Made by a program: the position numbers and the translations under genes. Shown here piece by piece: positions 54,202 to 63,280 of a stretch of 64,000 nucleotides of DNA (positions are counted from its first letter, which is position 1; each line of letters begins with the position of its first letter). The notes beneath the pieces are model-generated. The model did not search any database, was not told the origin of the DNA, and was given only the letters and a program-made list of their open reading frames with translations. Where the stretch lies: assembly GCF_000151665.1 (NCBI RefSeq), contig NW_013171860.1, positions 303,939 to 367,938 of the forward strand. Reading direction: 5' to 3'. Source of the DNA: Blastocystis hominis (taxonomy: Eukaryota; Sar; Bigyra; Opalinata; Blastocystidae).

Positions 54202-55734
54202 GTGATAATTCACGCTGGTTATTACACGATCAGTGAGATCATTGCCTTGCTCAATACCATGACCGATACTACATTCTCCATATCCACGAATGCCTCGTCG
54301 TTCGGTTGTATCTGGATTCAGTCTCCACACACGATTGATTTCACGGATGCACCTGACATTCGTGAGATCCTCGGCTTCGATGGACGAACGGTCATTCTAC
54401 CTGCTTCGTTCGGTGGATCGAACGTGATTGATATCACGCGAAATCGCCAAGTGATCCAGGTCTACTCGACGATCGTGCGATCATCGGACCTGAAGATTGC
54501 CAACCAGAACAACAACCTGCTCACCACAATGATCATTGACGATCCAACGGCTGACTACGTGCGAACTGTGGAAGACGTGTGCATTCCAATGATCACTCGG
54601 TTTGATCAATTGATGTTCGTGTTCCGCGATATGGATGGCAAGATGATGCGACTGCACGGCGAATTCGAACTCCAGTTGACGATTGATGACGTGTATGATG
54701 AAGTGCCTTCATCGATTGCCTCTGCGAACCAGTTCTCCATGATGGAAGTGTTCGGTAATATCACCAAGAAGGAAGTGAAGCTGGACAATCCTCTGTCGTT
54801 CGACCAGTGCTACATCTCGTCTGTGTCGTTGTATACGGACTTCGTGTTGCACAACGTACCGACTGACCAAGTGGTGCTAATCAATGCTGGCGCTACGATT
54901 CAAGAGATCGCGATACCACGCGGTGCATACGACATCGAAACGATCATTGCAAAGCTGAATGATAGTGATGCCCTGTTCGAATTGGTGTATAGCGGTGAGA
55001 ATGCGTTCCACATCACGGTAGATCACTTCTACATGATTGATTTCACGAATGCACCAGAGATCCAATCGATCCTCGGATTCGAATCGGACACTTTGGTGAA
55101 AGGACTTGACAATCCGAAGCGCTACTACCTGTCTTCCTCGTATAATCAAGTGGTTGTTACTGACAGCAGGGAATCGCACATGTTGACATTGCCTGTCGGT
55201 TACTACACGTTCAGCGAGTTCATCGAGGCTGTTGGTGCTGAAATGGTGAAAGTGCTTCCTCTCATATCAATGATAATCGAGGATGACCATGTACGCTTCA
55301 TTTATCAATCCAACTCTTGGTATTTCGATCGAACCTTTGTTAACACGACGATCGATGGTATTGGTTGGACTCCATGGTTCAAACTGTCATTATCGACTCA
55401 CAATATTTGTATAGAGCGTCCCGTGGAGACTGTGTTTGATACCAACGGACCATCTCTACTAGATGAGACGAATGATCAAGGTCTTGGAGGTCATGCATAC
55501 CTCGATCCATCACATGTCGTGTATGACAGGAAATTGCGCACGAATACATCCTTCTTCATACTGAAGCCACAAGTGACGTACAAGATGACGAATACTGATG
55601 GTTCATTGTTCGATTCTGGCACATTCTACATAACGGAAGACACGGAAACACTGATATCCTTGGAAACACTCAGGAACTCGTGCTTATCACAGTTGAATGT
55701 GAAGTACCAACAGGCACGTGATATCACATCATAG
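54202..55734 (+). CDS. Virus-like element: structural-type protein with repeated GYYT-LN-LGF motif
   Basis: Open frame of 510 codons in the Polinton-like element. A motif recurs about three times: HAGYYTISEIIALLN..FTDAPDIREILGF, PRGAYDIETIIAKLN..FTNAPEIQSILGF and PVGYYTFSEFIEAV. The same pattern appears in two neighbouring ORFs, so this is a family of virion-type beta proteins. I infer a minor capsid, penton or fibre role; the family name cannot be fixed by eye. Confidence 0.55.
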   Translation: MIIHAGYYTISEIIALLNTMTDTTFSISTNASSFGCIWIQSPHTIDFTDAPDIREILGFDGRTVILPASFGGSNVIDITRNRQVIQVYSTIVRSSDLKIANQNNNLLTTMIIDDPTADYVRTVEDVCIPMITRFDQLMFVFRDMDGKMMRLHGEFELQLTIDDVYDEVPSSIASANQFSMMEVFGNITKKEVKLDNPLSFDQCYISSVSLYTDFVLHNVPTDQVVLINAGATIQEIAIPRGAYDIETIIAKLNDSDALFELVYSGENAFHITVDHFYMIDFTNAPEIQSILGFESDTLVKGLDNPKRYYLSSSYNQVVVTDSRESHMLTLPVGYYTFSEFIEAVGAEMVKVLPLISMIIEDDHVRFIYQSNSWYFDRTFVNTTIDGIGWTPWFKLSLSTHNICIERPVETVFDTNGPSLLDETNDQGLGGHAYLDPSHVVYDRKLRTNTSFFILKPQVTYKMTNTDGSLFDSGTFYITEDTETLISLETLRNSCLSQLNVKYQQARDITS

Positions 55735-55986
55735 CACCAGGAAGCCATTGCATGGATTGGTGGCAAAGCAGACGATAGAGTTACGTGGACTGCGAAAGCT
55801 TACGCGCCTGATCTCGAGTACGACATGACAGCTGAGAACATGAATGTGTCCATAACGATTAACGAGGATAAGCGAGGTGGATCATTCGGACCATTGTACT
55901 CCAAGGACAGTGTGTACAACGATAGTGTCTAGGTTGATACCACACATCTCGTACTGTCTTACGAAGGATACGACAAGAAATCGAGT

Positions 55987-57114
55987 GTGACAATCGAACG
56001 AGGAAAATACACTGCTTTGAAGATCGCGCAGATGGTGGCTAATGGTTTCAATGCTATCGATGGTTATCGCGTCATGGCTCGAGAAATACATCGTGGTCTA
56101 GCACAGAATGGACCTCGTTCCAATGCTCACCCTGATATGCGAATCATATCCAATGACAACCCATACTTGCCATTGAAACCAGGATTGACTCGTAGAATCG
56201 ATTTCACATTTTATCGCAATTACTACATCAGGATGCCCGAGTTGACATCACCTTACGAGTTTGCGATGGCGAACATCGATGGTCTGAATGCGACGAATAT
56301 GATCAAAGGTAGTACGTATTCCGATCGTGCTGTGTCACTTGACTTCATACAACCGACACGTGTTACGTATGTGAGGAATGATGAAGTTGTTGTTCCATCA
56401 TTGAATACCTTCGTTGACTGGGATCAATCTGAGTCGTACATGACAAATACGACGATACGCTTCCCGTACGGAATGATGACACTGGACGAAGGGGGAAGCA
56501 TGGCGGAACTACGTTCCGCCGGGGCAACTTTGTCGCCCCAAAGCACTGCTTCCCCCGAGACTGATATCATGTACACGGATGACATTCAGACATTCACGTG
56601 GACCATACCATCACGATTGACACAGGCTGACATGATATGGCACATGAACCAGTGTTTTGACTCGGCTGCACTGAACATACGATGGAAAGCTGAGTCAGAT
56701 GGGTACTACATTCACGCAGACCACGTGTTCTCGTTGAGTGGTAACCTGGGAACCATAGTTCCCGCTTCAGGATCGCAATCACATACATGGCGTATCCCTT
56801 TCGACAATGGTGTGTACTATGCCAACTATGGTCCAATGGTTGCCGAGTATCCTGTCGATATCACGAACGGTCTATCGAACATACAGCTGTATTGCAACAT
56901 CGTGAAAAGCAAGACCACTCCACTGCTTGCGAATATCCCGATGGACAGCTTGTACAAGAACTACTTCTACAAGAATCGCATGTTGGTACCATGTTCTGAA
57001 TTGCTTGATCGCATCGTGTACGAATTGAAGGATGAAAATGGTGACCCGCTATCGTTCATTGGGAGCGTGTACCTGCTAATCGGATTCACCGTTTCAGGAG
57101 GAAATAATAAATGA
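55987..57114 (+). CDS. Virus-like element: second structural-type protein
   Basis: Open frame of 375 codons, rich in Asn, Thr, Tyr and short beta-strand patterns, with PGLTRRIDFTFYRNYYIRMP and a threefold style similar to the preceding ORF. It contains the 66-bp three-armed palindrome described separately. A structural role is inferred from position and style. Confidence 0.5.
   Translation: MTIERGKYTALKIAQMVANGFNAIDGYRVMAREIHRGLAQNGPRSNAHPDMRIISNDNPYLPLKPGLTRRIDFTFYRNYYIRMPELTSPYEFAMANIDGLNATNMIKGSTYSDRAVSLDFIQPTRVTYVRNDEVVVPSLNTFVDWDQSESYMTNTTIRFPYGMMTLDEGGSMAELRSAGATLSPQSTASPETDIMYTDDIQTFTWTIPSRLTQADMIWHMNQCFDSAALNIRWKAESDGYYIHADHVFSLSGNLGTIVPASGSQSHTWRIPFDNGVYYANYGPMVAEYPVDITNGLSNIQLYCNIVKSKTTPLLANIPMDSLYKNYFYKNRMLVPCSELLDRIVYELKDENGDPLSFIGSVYLLIGFTVSGGNNK
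56492..56557. repeat. Three-armed palindrome (nested hairpins), 66 bp
   Basis: Outer arms GGGGGAAGCA (56492-56501) and TGCTTCCCCC (56548-56557) pair perfectly. Between them lie two further perfect hairpins: GGCGGAAC-TAC-GTTCCGCC (56503-56521) and GGGGC-N9-GCCCC (56522-56540). The length is a multiple of three and the frame stays open through it. Confidence 0.85.
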
Positions 57115-57443
57115 ATCTAGTGTTCAACATTGCTCGAACGTACGAACATGAATTCACGAGTAACAATCTCATCAAAAGCGACATGGTAATCGATCGGATA
57201 TCGATGAAAGGCGATTCGACTGGCACCTGCCTTGTCCTTGATCGAATGAACAACATGCAAGAACGACGACAGTCTCCGTTGGTTGTATTGAACGAGGAGT
57301 ACACGGAGAATGCACACATGAATGTCGTGGTACCCAAAAGTCGCAAATGGTCATTCTCGTTGACCGATAAGACTGGTGCAACGATTGTCTTACCAATGCC
57401 GATTACGGTGTGCATTCACTTCCATGTTCTCCAAAGTAAATGA
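57111..57443 (+). CDS. Virus-like element: small ORF, unknown
   Basis: 110 codons, overlapping both neighbours by 4 nt, which suggests coupled or polycistronic expression. Starts MNLVFNIARTYEHEFTSNNL; reads like a small beta-rich protein. No family recognised. Confidence 0.45.
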   Translation: MNLVFNIARTYEHEFTSNNLIKSDMVIDRISMKGDSTGTCLVLDRMNNMQERRQSPLVVLNEEYTENAHMNVVVPKSRKWSFSLTDKTGATIVLPMPITVCIHFHVLQSK

Positions 57444-58141
57444 GTCATAATCGTGCACTACCGGTGAGTGTGATTAACCACAATACAGTAATTCCGAAGA
57501 ACAACGAACGATACCATGAAACGTTCAACACGGTGATAATGCCTCGTGACCTTGTGTACAAGATCACTTCGATTACATGCAAGATCGATACGACATCTCT
57601 CTGGAACATTCGTGCAATGAATGTGGTGAAGGTTCAAATGCTGTCAGGGTTTGAAATGGTCTACAACGTCGGTCCTGGCTACTACTCGATTACCGAGTTA
57701 TGCCGTGCGATAGCCGATTCCATCCAGGTAGACGATGTCAACCGAGCACACCTGAACAGTGACGTGGCGACCGCTGTTGACCTTAGTGGCGCACCTGATT
57801 ACACGAGTATCCTCAAGTTGGAAGGTGTCGTTGAGGCAGGCATGGTAGCGAGTGAACCCTACGACACCACGAATGGCATGAGTGTGATCCGAGTGTACAG
57901 TAGTATCAATGCTCAAACATTCGGTCTGAAGAGTCCGCTGATCGATAACCTGATTCATGTATCGATGGGACTGAACAACATGATCACCTGGGACAATCTA
58001 TCGATCGATGTGATTGAACAATCGAACCTGGACTACATTGATTGGGTACTGACAGATGCGAATGACCGCCCGATCTCCTTGAATTCGAATGTGTACATCT
58101 CATTCACGATATCTTGTTACACCAAAGTAAAGAATGGATGA
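57440..58141 (+). CDS. Virus-like element: third structural-type protein with GYYSITEL motif
   Basis: 233 codons. Carries VGPGYYSITELCRAIADSIQ and VDLSGAPDYTSILKLEG, the same glycine-tyrosine/aspartate-alanine-proline pattern as the ORF at 54202, and ends in a beta-type CYTKVKNG. Overlaps the next ORF by 8 nt. Confidence 0.5.
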   Translation: MSHNRALPVSVINHNTVIPKNNERYHETFNTVIMPRDLVYKITSITCKIDTTSLWNIRAMNVVKVQMLSGFEMVYNVGPGYYSITELCRAIADSIQVDDVNRAHLNSDVATAVDLSGAPDYTSILKLEGVVEAGMVASEPYDTTNGMSVIRVYSSINAQTFGLKSPLIDNLIHVSMGLNNMITWDNLSIDVIEQSNLDYIDWVLTDANDRPISLNSNVYISFTISCYTKVKNG

Positions 58142-59126
58142 ATACGTTGCTACAATTCCAATCATTCGATTCAAACCACACAAAGTGAAATCGAGAAACA
58201 TGATGGACAAAATATTGAATCGATATTTCGATAAAGTCGTTGAAAGTGAATTCAATCAACAGCGCATGAGGAGCGAACAATGGCGACAGAAGCGAACCTT
58301 GTTTGATTCGTACATGAATCTCTCACCTGCTGAACGTCGTCGTGTATCTGTCTCTGACATGCGTGGATATCAAATGCAGCGAATTGATAATGAGAATGTG
58401 CTGTTGTATTCATTCGAGGACAACGTGGTCTACAATGCTAAAATTGAGAAACGATTCAACAAGATCGTTGTCCAGTCTGTGAATCACGAGTTATCTGATA
58501 TGGAGAAACGAGCTGTGTTTGATAATCCATTTGGATATGAGCCAGTATCACCCTATCGTATCCGCTACTGGAAGGCACAGGTTGGCGATGCACAAATCAT
58601 GAATATAACTGGTGATTTTGGAGCTAGTATCGAAGAGATGAAGAATGCTGCTGATGCCATATCGAATGCAGCTCAACGAATGGGAGATAGTATCAACACA
58701 GTTACTCAACAGAATGCAGCGATTATCAATGATTTCGCAGGTTTGCGAGAAGATGTGACAGAACATGGTGATCCAGAGCGAACATTTCTATTATGGAATG
58801 ATGACAATAGCACGGTATTTTATGGTCGTGATGTGACGCACTCTGTGAAACGAGGTAGTCAGGCATACAAGAATTTGGTATCTGCAGGTCGTGTTGAACG
58901 TGGACGATGGATGGTCAAACCCGAAGTACAACCTGTGAATGTAACGAATGAGATCATACAACAGATGGATGTGTCGTCCATTATCGCCAAGTTGGATCAA
59001 GTGATTACTGTGATGCAGAGTTTCGATATCCAGGTGAACCTTGGCAATATTTATAATGCAATAGCTTATGTATCACACCAAATCAATTTCCTGGAAGATG
59101 AGAAGACAGATTATCCTGAGATGTAA
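58134..59126 (+). CDS. Virus-like element: putative tail/fibre-associated protein, 330 codons
   Basis: Starts MDEYVATIPIIRFKPHKVKS. The first part is basic and helical (FDKVVESEFNQQRMRSEQWR), the middle carries a compact domain with FYGRDVTHSVKRGSQAYKNL, and the end is helical. I do not recognise the family. Its place directly before the coiled-coil ORFs suggests a structural role. Confidence 0.4.
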   Translation: MDEYVATIPIIRFKPHKVKSRNMMDKILNRYFDKVVESEFNQQRMRSEQWRQKRTLFDSYMNLSPAERRRVSVSDMRGYQMQRIDNENVLLYSFEDNVVYNAKIEKRFNKIVVQSVNHELSDMEKRAVFDNPFGYEPVSPYRIRYWKAQVGDAQIMNITGDFGASIEEMKNAADAISNAAQRMGDSINTVTQQNAAIINDFAGLREDVTEHGDPERTFLLWNDDNSTVFYGRDVTHSVKRGSQAYKNLVSAGRVERGRWMVKPEVQPVNVTNEIIQQMDVSSIIAKLDQVITVMQSFDIQVNLGNIYNAIAYVSHQINFLEDEKTDYPEM

Positions 59127-59129
59127 GAA

Positions 59130-59597
59130 TTGTTGAAAGGTGTACAAGAAAAATTGGAAGGTTCGAACGAAGGAATCAAGTTGTTGAATGATAAGTATGC
59201 TGAAGTGGCAACAAGCATTGCAACAGGAGACGACAAGTTGTTACAGAAAATTGGTGACTTGGTAAATCAACAGAAGTCTGTGATTGAGGAGAGTAATAGA
59301 TATCTGCAAGGAGTCGAAGCTCGTCTGAAAGGAATTGAAAACAGACCCGATCCTCCTGCAATTGCTGATATCCAAGTATTGATTCCAAAACAAAGTGAAA
59401 TGCGAATCGATGGATTGACAGAGTTCATGAAGAACCAATACAATCATTTCTTGCAACAGTGGCTGGAGCGAAACAGCTTCATTCAGCAATTTGTATCTGC
59501 TGAGTTGGCAAAAGCATATGATGAAATCAACAAACGGTTGGTTGAATCATTCAATCGATTCTCATTTCTGATTCAAAACGTGTCCAATGAATTGTAG
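59130..59597 (+). CDS. Virus-like element: coiled-coil ORF
   Basis: 155 codons, almost entirely helical with heptad spacing (EKLEGSNEGIKLLNDKYAEV, NQQKSVIEESNRYLQGVEAR). Likely a shaft or scaffold type segment. Function unknown. Confidence 0.4.
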   Translation: MLKGVQEKLEGSNEGIKLLNDKYAEVATSIATGDDKLLQKIGDLVNQQKSVIEESNRYLQGVEARLKGIENRPDPPAIADIQVLIPKQSEMRIDGLTEFMKNQYNHFLQQWLERNSFIQQFVSAELAKAYDEINKRLVESFNRFSFLIQNVSNEL

Positions 59598-59669
59598 AGT
59601 ACGAACAAGAATCTGATAGCTCTTGGTAATGCGGTTGAAGAAGAGGGAAAGGCATCTAGGAAACAACTA

Positions 59670-60539
59670 TTGGATGGTACGAATGCTCTGGGCAACCAAT
59701 ATGAACAAGGACAAGCTCAAACAACCAAGTTAATCACAGATTCTACGGGTGCAATTGTTAATCAACTTGCTGACAATCAGACTCATACGACTAACCTGTT
59801 GACAAATGGATTCACTTCCATGAGTAGCCAACTTGCTGAAGGACAGACTCAAACTAACAACCTGTTGACAAATGTTGGTAATGCAGTTGTTGATGGACAT
59901 GCTCAAACTGGTCAGCTGCTTACTACAATGAGTAATCAATTTGCTGATACTCAGCTGTCCCGGGAACAATTATATCAACAATTGTATGAGCAGAATATGA
60001 GAGGAATCCAGAACTTCATGGATGCCATTTGGCAATCATATGAATATTTCCGGAATCAGCCACAAATTCAACCTGTGATTGTACTGAACGGTCGTCAATC
60101 TGAAAGTGTAAATACCAGTTTCACACCTCAAGCAATCGATCAAGTGAATCGAGCTGCAGCCTTGATTGACGCGTATGAAAGTAAAGATTCTAATTCCACC
60201 AAGGAAAGTTGGGAAAACGATGATACTCGCGAAGATTTCATTGCTTTCTCAAGTTTGCTTGCTCGCAATTTCAACAATCCTGTTTTCGCTCAATTTACAA
60301 ATGAACTTGGATTCTCACGTCTCTTCAGGGCTTATCGTGATCGAAATGAAGACCCCGAACTGATGAGTTTCTTCATACAAATAGCTAATAGTAAGGACCT
60401 AACTCCAGATTATTTGGACTACATGAAAAACAAGATCAAACGGTTTGCTGTCAATGTAGATCAACAATTCGAGCAATACCTGCAAAATACGTATAACACG
60501 ATCAAGGATATGTTCATTACACAAGGTTTCAATGGCTAA
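59670..60539 (+). CDS. Virus-like element: coiled-coil repeat protein
   Basis: 289 codons. The N-terminal half repeats a unit of about 20 residues (VNQLADNQTHTTNLLTNGFT, MSSQLAEGQTQTNNLLTNVG, VVDGHAQTGQLLTTMSNQFA), as in trimeric fibre shafts; the C-terminal half is a helical domain ending IKDMFITQGFNG. A fibre-like role is an inference. Confidence 0.45.
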   Translation: MDGTNALGNQYEQGQAQTTKLITDSTGAIVNQLADNQTHTTNLLTNGFTSMSSQLAEGQTQTNNLLTNVGNAVVDGHAQTGQLLTTMSNQFADTQLSREQLYQQLYEQNMRGIQNFMDAIWQSYEYFRNQPQIQPVIVLNGRQSESVNTSFTPQAIDQVNRAAALIDAYESKDSNSTKESWENDDTREDFIAFSSLLARNFNNPVFAQFTNELGFSRLFRAYRDRNEDPELMSFFIQIANSKDLTPDYLDYMKNKIKRFAVNVDQQFEQYLQNTYNTIKDMFITQGFNG

Positions 60540-60580
60540 ATGAATATAGCTGTGATCTTCTTTTCACTTTGTGTGCATAA

Positions 60581-60892
60581 ATGGCAATTCCATTCACTGT
60601 TGATATATCTGCTTTCTATGGCGAACCCCATTTTCGAGGACAGGATAGTGGAACGATCGTGGACCGACGCAAGACATTGAATCTACACAAGGAACTCGAA
60701 ACACCAGTAAACAACACGCCAAAGAGAGGGACGACGAAGTCGTCACGGGGGAGGCAAAGTCTCCCCAGGGAAAGAAACGAACACCGAAGCGAGCTCCAGC
60801 GAAAAGTGCTGGTACCATTGGTTTCAACGACGTTAACTCAGGAGGAGGTTGTAAACCCGGAGGAGCCCTGGCATTCAATGAAGCGCAATTGA
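60581..60892 (+). CDS. Virus-like element: basic ORF with tandem hairpin DNA
   Basis: 103 codons; MAIPFTVDISAFYGEPHFRG then an Arg/Lys/Ser-rich part. The basic part is encoded over the hairpin pair at 60729-60765. Such small basic proteins in this position are often DNA-condensing or cement proteins in related viruses, but nothing here proves it. Confidence 0.35.
   Translation: MAIPFTVDISAFYGEPHFRGQDSGTIVDRRKTLNLHKELETPVNNTPKRGTTKSSRGRQSLPRERNEHRSELQRKVLVPLVSTTLTQEEVVNPEEPWHSMKRN
60729..60765. repeat. Tandem hairpin pair
   Basis: GACGAC-GAA-GTCGTC (60729-60743) followed three bases later by GGGGAG-GCAAAGT-CTCCCC (60747-60765). The layout, a small-loop hairpin and then a GGGG..CCCC hairpin with an AAAG/TTTG loop, matches the two inner hairpins at 56503-56540. 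Confidence 0.75.
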
Positions 60893-61080
60893 TGAACGAG
60901 CTAACCGGACTCAAGAAAGGTGGGGCACTTGGTACTCTTGCTGCCACGATCATCCCAGCACTCATTCAGATGGATCCACAGATCATCTCAAGCCTCAAAG
61001 AGCTAGTGAAGGGTAAGGAGGGTGGCGCGCTGAAATTCGGTGGTGCTTCTGCTGTGTTCCTCAATGGGAATCAACCCTAG
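60889..61080 (+). CDS. Virus-like element: small ORF, Gly/Leu-rich
   Basis: 63 codons: MMNELTGLKKGGALGTLAAT and a hydrophobic segment, then GGALKFGGASAVF. Could be a small membrane-active or core protein. Function unknown. Confidence 0.3.
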   Translation: MMNELTGLKKGGALGTLAATIIPALIQMDPQIISSLKELVKGKEGGALKFGGASAVFLNGNQP

Positions 61081-61549
61081 CGACTACGACGATGTGTTGA
61101 AGACCATGAAAGCCATCGAGCGACAAAGTAAAAACATCGAAGTCCGAGGTGGAGCCTTGTACGCCGGTTCAAGTCGTGTCGGCACGTTCTTCAAGAATGC
61201 GTGGAACAAGATCAAAGGTTGGTACGACAACAATGCCGACAAGTTGAAACCCATCACCGATATCCTGGTCAATGCTGGCACGAATGCTGCGAATAACGCG
61301 ATCAACAAGGATGTGAACTATGTATCCCAGAAGACAGGATCGGATACTGTAAAACAGATCGCGAACGTTGTGGGTGACATGGCAAAAGAAGGGATAACCG
61401 ATGTCGCCAATAGACTCCAAGAAAAGGAAAGCAAAGCCGGCACTGGCTGCGATATTTCGGACCTCTCGGACGAGGTGAACGCAATGGCAGTCCCGACGAA
61501 AAAAAGAATCGCATCCTCACAGCCCTTCCACAGAACGAGAACAAGATAG
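61040..61549 (+). CDS. Virus-like element: ORF of 169 codons, unknown
   Basis: Reads VGTFFKNAWNKIKGWYDNNA and NAGTNAANNAINKDVNYVSQ, an amphipathic, Asn/Lys-rich pattern, ending basic. The amphipathic helix and Gly-rich start recall precursor proteins that sit before the protease in adenovirus-like gene orders; this is a guess. Confidence 0.35.
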   Translation: MVLLLCSSMGINPSDYDDVLKTMKAIERQSKNIEVRGGALYAGSSRVGTFFKNAWNKIKGWYDNNADKLKPITDILVNAGTNAANNAINKDVNYVSQKTGSDTVKQIANVVGDMAKEGITDVANRLQEKESKAGTGCDISDLSDEVNAMAVPTKKRIASSQPFHRTRTR

Positions 61550-61577
61550 AGAAGTCAGTGATCCGAAGGAGAGTCTA

Positions 61578-61991
61578 TTGAGCCTCTACACCCACGGCTA
61601 CATGAATGTGGATGCTGAACCAATGACTTTCGATGAAGTCCGTTCCTTGGCCAAGCAACTCGAGATCCCCGACTTTGATGTGATGGAATTGGACAAGTAC
61701 AAGTCCTTGGCAAAGAAGTGCAAAGAACCAGCGAATTGCATCATCTGGATACCCTTTGAAGACGGTGGCAACCTCGGCCACTTCGTGTCTTGCTTCCGTG
61801 AATCCGATGGCACGCTGAACTACCAGGACAGCTTTGGCGAGATGAATGACTTCCCGCTGGCAGGTACAAACCGTGTGTTCCGTGTGAACAAAGTGAAATA
61901 CCAGTCGATCTTTGCCAACAACTGTGGCTACCTGGCACTCCTTCACTTGTACACGCACGACGCTGTTGACCCGGCTATCCAGAAATTGTAA
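61578..61991 (+). CDS. Virus-like element: adenain/Ulp1-like cysteine protease
   Basis: Compact C48/adenain-type fold; the first ATG is 61602. Catalytic blocks in order: GNLGHFVSCFRE (His), LNYQDSFGEMND (Asp) and SIFANNCGYLALLHLYTH (Cys followed by Gly-Tyr). In adenoviruses, virophages and Polintons this enzyme matures capsid proteins. It lies between structural ORFs and KilA-N, as expected for a morphogenesis cluster. Confidence 0.7.
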   Translation: MSLYTHGYMNVDAEPMTFDEVRSLAKQLEIPDFDVMELDKYKSLAKKCKEPANCIIWIPFEDGGNLGHFVSCFRESDGTLNYQDSFGEMNDFPLAGTNRVFRVNKVKYQSIFANNCGYLALLHLYTHDAVDPAIQKL

Positions 61992-62033
61992 ACAACTTTA
62001 AGAATTCAATACATAAATACAAAATCAATAGAA

Positions 62034-62882
62034 ATGAAATTCGTAGAGATTGAGTTTTACGACTACAAGATCCGCATGTGTATTGACAATGGTATTCGAA
62101 TGTACCTGGTCTCCGATCTGCTGCGACAGTACAACGAGAAGCATGGTACGAACAAGCGATTCAAACATTACCTTGAGAACAAGCAAACCCAAGAATTGAT
62201 CGAACACATGGTAAAAACGGTAGGCCCGAATTCGTGCCCTACCATCAAACGAGGGTCAAATGGCAAGTTTGATATTTGCGATGTGATTCAGTATATTACA
62301 ACCCCTGATTTCAATGGAACAAACAAAGGCTACATCGTCTGCGAGGAGTTGCTTCATGCTTGCCTAATGTGGGCCGATCCTGCATTTGCTTGCGATGTGC
62401 TTAGATTCCTCACACAACGTCGACAGGAGGACAATGACTACCTTCGAAAGGCAAACGAAGAGCTGAAGCAGGAAGTCAAGGAACTGAAGAACCGTCGTAT
62501 ACCAGACGTGGAAGGACAGCAATGGTGCTATTACATATCGTTCAAAATAGAGGGTGATACCGTGCTCATCTATTCACAACATGTTAACAAGAAACGATGG
62601 AAGAGTGCATGCTCTAGAATGAAGAAAGAGGGTCGTTCTTGCGTTTACAGTGTTAAGGATTTACCAAATGGTTTCACTTTCTGCGATGAGATCGATGAAA
62701 TCCTTGAGTCCATTTGCGAGAAGTATGGTGGAGTAAAGAAACGTAAGAATCACTACATAATTCCATTGGATACCTGGGAAATCAATAAACATCGTATCGA
62801 GCCACTGTTTTGTTCACGGGCAAAGCAGACTCGTGTTGGTCTAGGTTGGCGAAGTGACTTGGACAATTTGAACAGACCATAA
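62034..62882 (+). CDS. Virus-like element: KilA-N domain protein
   Basis: 282 codons. The N-terminal KilA-N fold shows MYLVSDLLRQYNEKHGTNKR, FKHYLENKQTQELIEHM, NGTNKGYIVCEELLHACLMW and FACDVLRFLTQRR, then a coiled coil and a C-terminal domain with CYYISFKIEGDTVLIY and INKHRIEPLFC. KilA-N proteins bind DNA and are common in large DNA viruses; a regulatory role is inferred. Confidence 0.7.
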   Translation: MKFVEIEFYDYKIRMCIDNGIRMYLVSDLLRQYNEKHGTNKRFKHYLENKQTQELIEHMVKTVGPNSCPTIKRGSNGKFDICDVIQYITTPDFNGTNKGYIVCEELLHACLMWADPAFACDVLRFLTQRRQEDNDYLRKANEELKQEVKELKNRRIPDVEGQQWCYYISFKIEGDTVLIYSQHVNKKRWKSACSRMKKEGRSCVYSVKDLPNGFTFCDEIDEILESICEKYGGVKKRKNHYIIPLDTWEINKHRIEPLFCSRAKQTRVGLGWRSDLDNLNRP

Positions 62883-62907
62883 GCAGCCAAAGTAAACATG
62901 GCTGCTT
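62881..62907. terminator. Hairpin between convergent element genes
   Basis: AAGCAGCC (62881-62888) pairs perfectly with GGCTGCTT (62900-62907) around an 11-nt loop. It starts at the stop codon of the KilA-N gene and lies 29 nt from the end of the minus-strand ORF, so it may end transcripts from both sides. Confidence 0.55.
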
Positions 62908-62935
62908 CATTTCTACTTTGGAGGAGACGGTGTCT

Positions 62936-63268
62936 CTATGCTAATCCATACCTGGATCGCAGGCCTTTCTTTTTACTTTGACGACCGTTGGTCACTTCGC
63001 TCGTGTAGTTTGCCATGCCATCCTTCGGCTTCTGTACGAACTGGAATTCCTTCGTGTTGATAGCTTTGCTGTAGTTCTGTGGTTTGATTTCAACGGCCTC
63101 TTTGATGTCCAAGAGATTGTACGTGCGGCTCTCGTCTCTCTTTTCCTCTTTTCTCGTTCCTCCTTGTCGTCCCAGTTCCTGCTCGAGTTGTTGTACTTGT
63201 CGTTGCTTCTCTTCCACTTCTTTGCGTTTTCGTTCATCACTTAATGCCTTCGGTAACTTCGATCGCAT
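62936..63268 (-). CDS. Virus-like element: charged coiled-coil ORF
   Basis: 110 codons, very rich in Lys, Glu, Arg and Gln (RKRKEVEEKQRQVQQLEQEL), with a Tyr/Asn-containing middle. It follows the ATPase on the same strand after a 12-nt gap. Function unknown. Confidence 0.4.
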   Translation of the reverse strand: MRSKLPKALSDERKRKEVEEKQRQVQQLEQELGRQGGTRKEEKRDESRTYNLLDIKEAVEIKPQNYSKAINTKEFQFVQKPKDGMANYTSEVTNGRQSKKKGLRSRYGLA

Positions 63269-63280
63269 CTTGTTGATTGT

